A stretch of DNA of 64,000 nt from Gymnopus androsaceus JB14. Its lineage: Eukaryota > Basidiomycota > Agaricomycetes > Agaricales > Omphalotaceae. A program made the position numbers and the translations under genes. This document shows positions 62,801 through 64,000 of this stretch, one piece after another. The stretch is from positions 124,001-188,000 of the forward strand of contig ML769470.1 of the NCBI GenBank assembly GCA_009733575.1, given 5' to 3'. Each line of letters starts with the position of its first letter. Position 1 is the first letter of the stretch. The notes under the pieces are model-generated. The model made no database searches and had not been told where the DNA came from. It saw only the letters and a program-made list of their open reading frames with translations.

Positions 62801-63268
62801 TCAGCTCTGCTAGGGTAACATCGGGTATAAAGCCAATACCTTGCGAAATAATCTGGATCGAACGGCAGAAAACAAAGGAAGAAAGCGTTTAGCGCTGGCG
62901 GAGGCTAAAACGCGTAAAAGGGTTTGCGCGCTTCTTCTCCTATCATTTTTCTTCCTCTCTTCTGCTGCCATATAAGAATACGAGATCTCTCACTTGCTCC
63001 TAACTGAGGCCTTGACTCTAGTCCTCTGCCTCATGTCTATTTTCATTACTACTCGCGATCTACAACTTCCATTCAACACCAAGAAATGACGCTTGTTGAG
63101 TAATTCCCGGTCCCGCATGATTTGCCACCAGATCGTTGTTGAATATAGGTCTTCAATGAAGTAGTCATTCTTTCAATCGGATATAAAGCTGGGCCATTTG
63201 TCATGCACAAACTTGGAACGTGTAGAACTCCAAACTCATACCGAGCCTAAACATTCAAATATTCTACC
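62801..63268. other. Intergenic region between divergent genes
   Basis: Contains the promoters of the Rtt106-like gene and of the secreted protein at 63269; no additional gene seen. Confidence 0.4.
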
Positions 63269-64000
63269 ATGTCCATTGCGAAGCTGTTTCTTTCATGCTC
63301 CGCTGCGGTATACTGGGTGTCTGGAGGTAAGCCTATGGCTTGAGAACTACACAACATCGTTAACCATATCCTTTTAATGGATGGACTCGGGGTTCCGACT
63401 CAGATGCCAACTATAACGACTTCTGCATCTTTTTCTACTGTGACTTTTGTATCAAGCAACCCAGGGCCTCTCACAACCAGGAGATCGTGAATAGTATCCT
63501 CGATATTGGTACAAACTCTGCAGATCACAGAAACTACTCTTTCCGTAGGAGGATACATCAGTGTGTCGGGAGCCACTGCAGTGTTTACCGACGTCACAGT
63601 CACTTCAATGGGAACGACTGCGGTCATCACTGGCACGTACATCCAACCTGCTGTAGTTAATTACTACAATTGTAAGACGAATTGTTCCAGTGTGTAATTC
63701 AAATTCTGACCTTGCTTTGACAGTCACTATCGTCGAGTCTTCAGGAGGATACTGGGAGTCCGCAGTCAAGTCAGTCAGTGCGACAAATACCGTTGCTTCA
63801 TACGGAGAGTATGAGAGTTGCAGCTTCAACGGAGATGGAGGCTCGAGCGTACTCTGCACTGATATCTTCCGTACGGTGACCCGCTCGGGGGTGGAGACAT
63901 TTACCGAAACTTTCAAAGGGTCCACGGTGCCCCTCACGGTCATGACTGTAACAGCAGTACCCTCGAGCACAGGTTCCGGATCAGTGGTGACTCCAACCAG
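63269..64000 (+). CDS. Ser/Thr-rich secreted protein, cut by window edge
   Basis: ATG 63269 begins a signal peptide (IAKLFLSCSAAVYWVSG) with a GTAAGC donor at 63327. Downstream plus-strand exons are rich in Thr, Ser and Val: MPTITTSASFSTVTFVSSNP, TLQITETTLSVGGYISVSGA, AVFTDVTVTSMGTTAVITGT, NYYNCKTNCSSV. After another intron come VESSGGYWESAVKSVSATNT, YGEYESCSFNGDGGSSVLCT and FKGSTVPLTVMTVTAVPSST, still open at 64000. The composition and a few cysteines suggest an extracellular, O-glycosylated, possibly GPI-anchored wall protein. A stop (63487-63489) between the first exon's frame and the next implies one more intron or a frame break. The 3' end is outside the window. Confidence 0.55.

Overview
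The window looks like nuclear DNA of a filamentous basidiomycete, most likely an Agaricomycete. Genes are broken up by many introns of about 50-60 nt with GT..AG (once GC..AG) borders. Two genes encode seven-transmembrane proteins of a type expanded in mushrooms. There are several small secreted proteins, a sugar transporter and a cytochrome P450, and a high load of DNA transposons, MITE-like elements and a Gypsy retroelement. No bacterial operon, CRISPR array, rRNA or convincing tRNA gene was seen.

Layout. 1-15.7 kb is repeat-rich. It holds a 7TM gene, the first of three copies of a 'CATAGCAG' inverted-repeat element, a lysine-rich hypothetical gene, a complete hAT transposon (7312-11164) with perfect 8-bp target duplications, an uncharacterised multi-exon gene whose fragments recur elsewhere, and a secreted-protein gene. 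16.9-25.1 kb is gene-dense: a second 7TM gene, a small secreted protein, mitochondrial complex I subunit NDUFA6 in a head-to-head pair (86 bp apart) with a PP28/PDAP1-type phosphoprotein, a His-tailed secreted protein, and a gene whose C-terminus is three near-identical 32-33-residue repeats. 25.1-35.1 kb is mostly mobile DNA: two more CATAGCAG elements, an interstitial TTAGGG tract, an 89-bp mariner-like MITE, and a degraded Gypsy element carrying a 2 x 397 bp palindrome. That element is cut inside its reverse transcriptase where a second, frameshifted copy of the His-tail gene region begins.

35.8-51.9 kb is again genic: SWI/SNF subunit (Swp73/Rsc6/SMARCD type), an F-box-like gene, an MFS sugar transporter, an RRM protein with a mitochondrial-type N-terminus, two uncharacterised genes, Mediator subunit Med21, a 5' fragment of a GET3/ArsA ATPase, and a cytochrome P450. 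52.1-54.5 kb is a decayed second copy of the Med21 locus with a 666-bp TA-flanked element in an exon; the first locus shows the empty site. 55-62.8 kb carries a secreted kinase-like gene and a histone chaperone Rtt106-like gene. The convergent 3' halves of both are duplicated, and one copy holds a 698-bp element with a 9-bp target duplication. A Ser/Thr-rich secreted protein runs off the right edge.

How it fits together. The housekeeping genes act in separate processes (respiratory chain, chromatin remodelling, transcription, histone deposition) and are not a functional cluster. The clearest theme is recent mobile-element activity and local duplication. Several conserved genes also carry single-base frame breaks, some in homopolymers, so consensus error must be weighed against real decay before calling pseudogenes.
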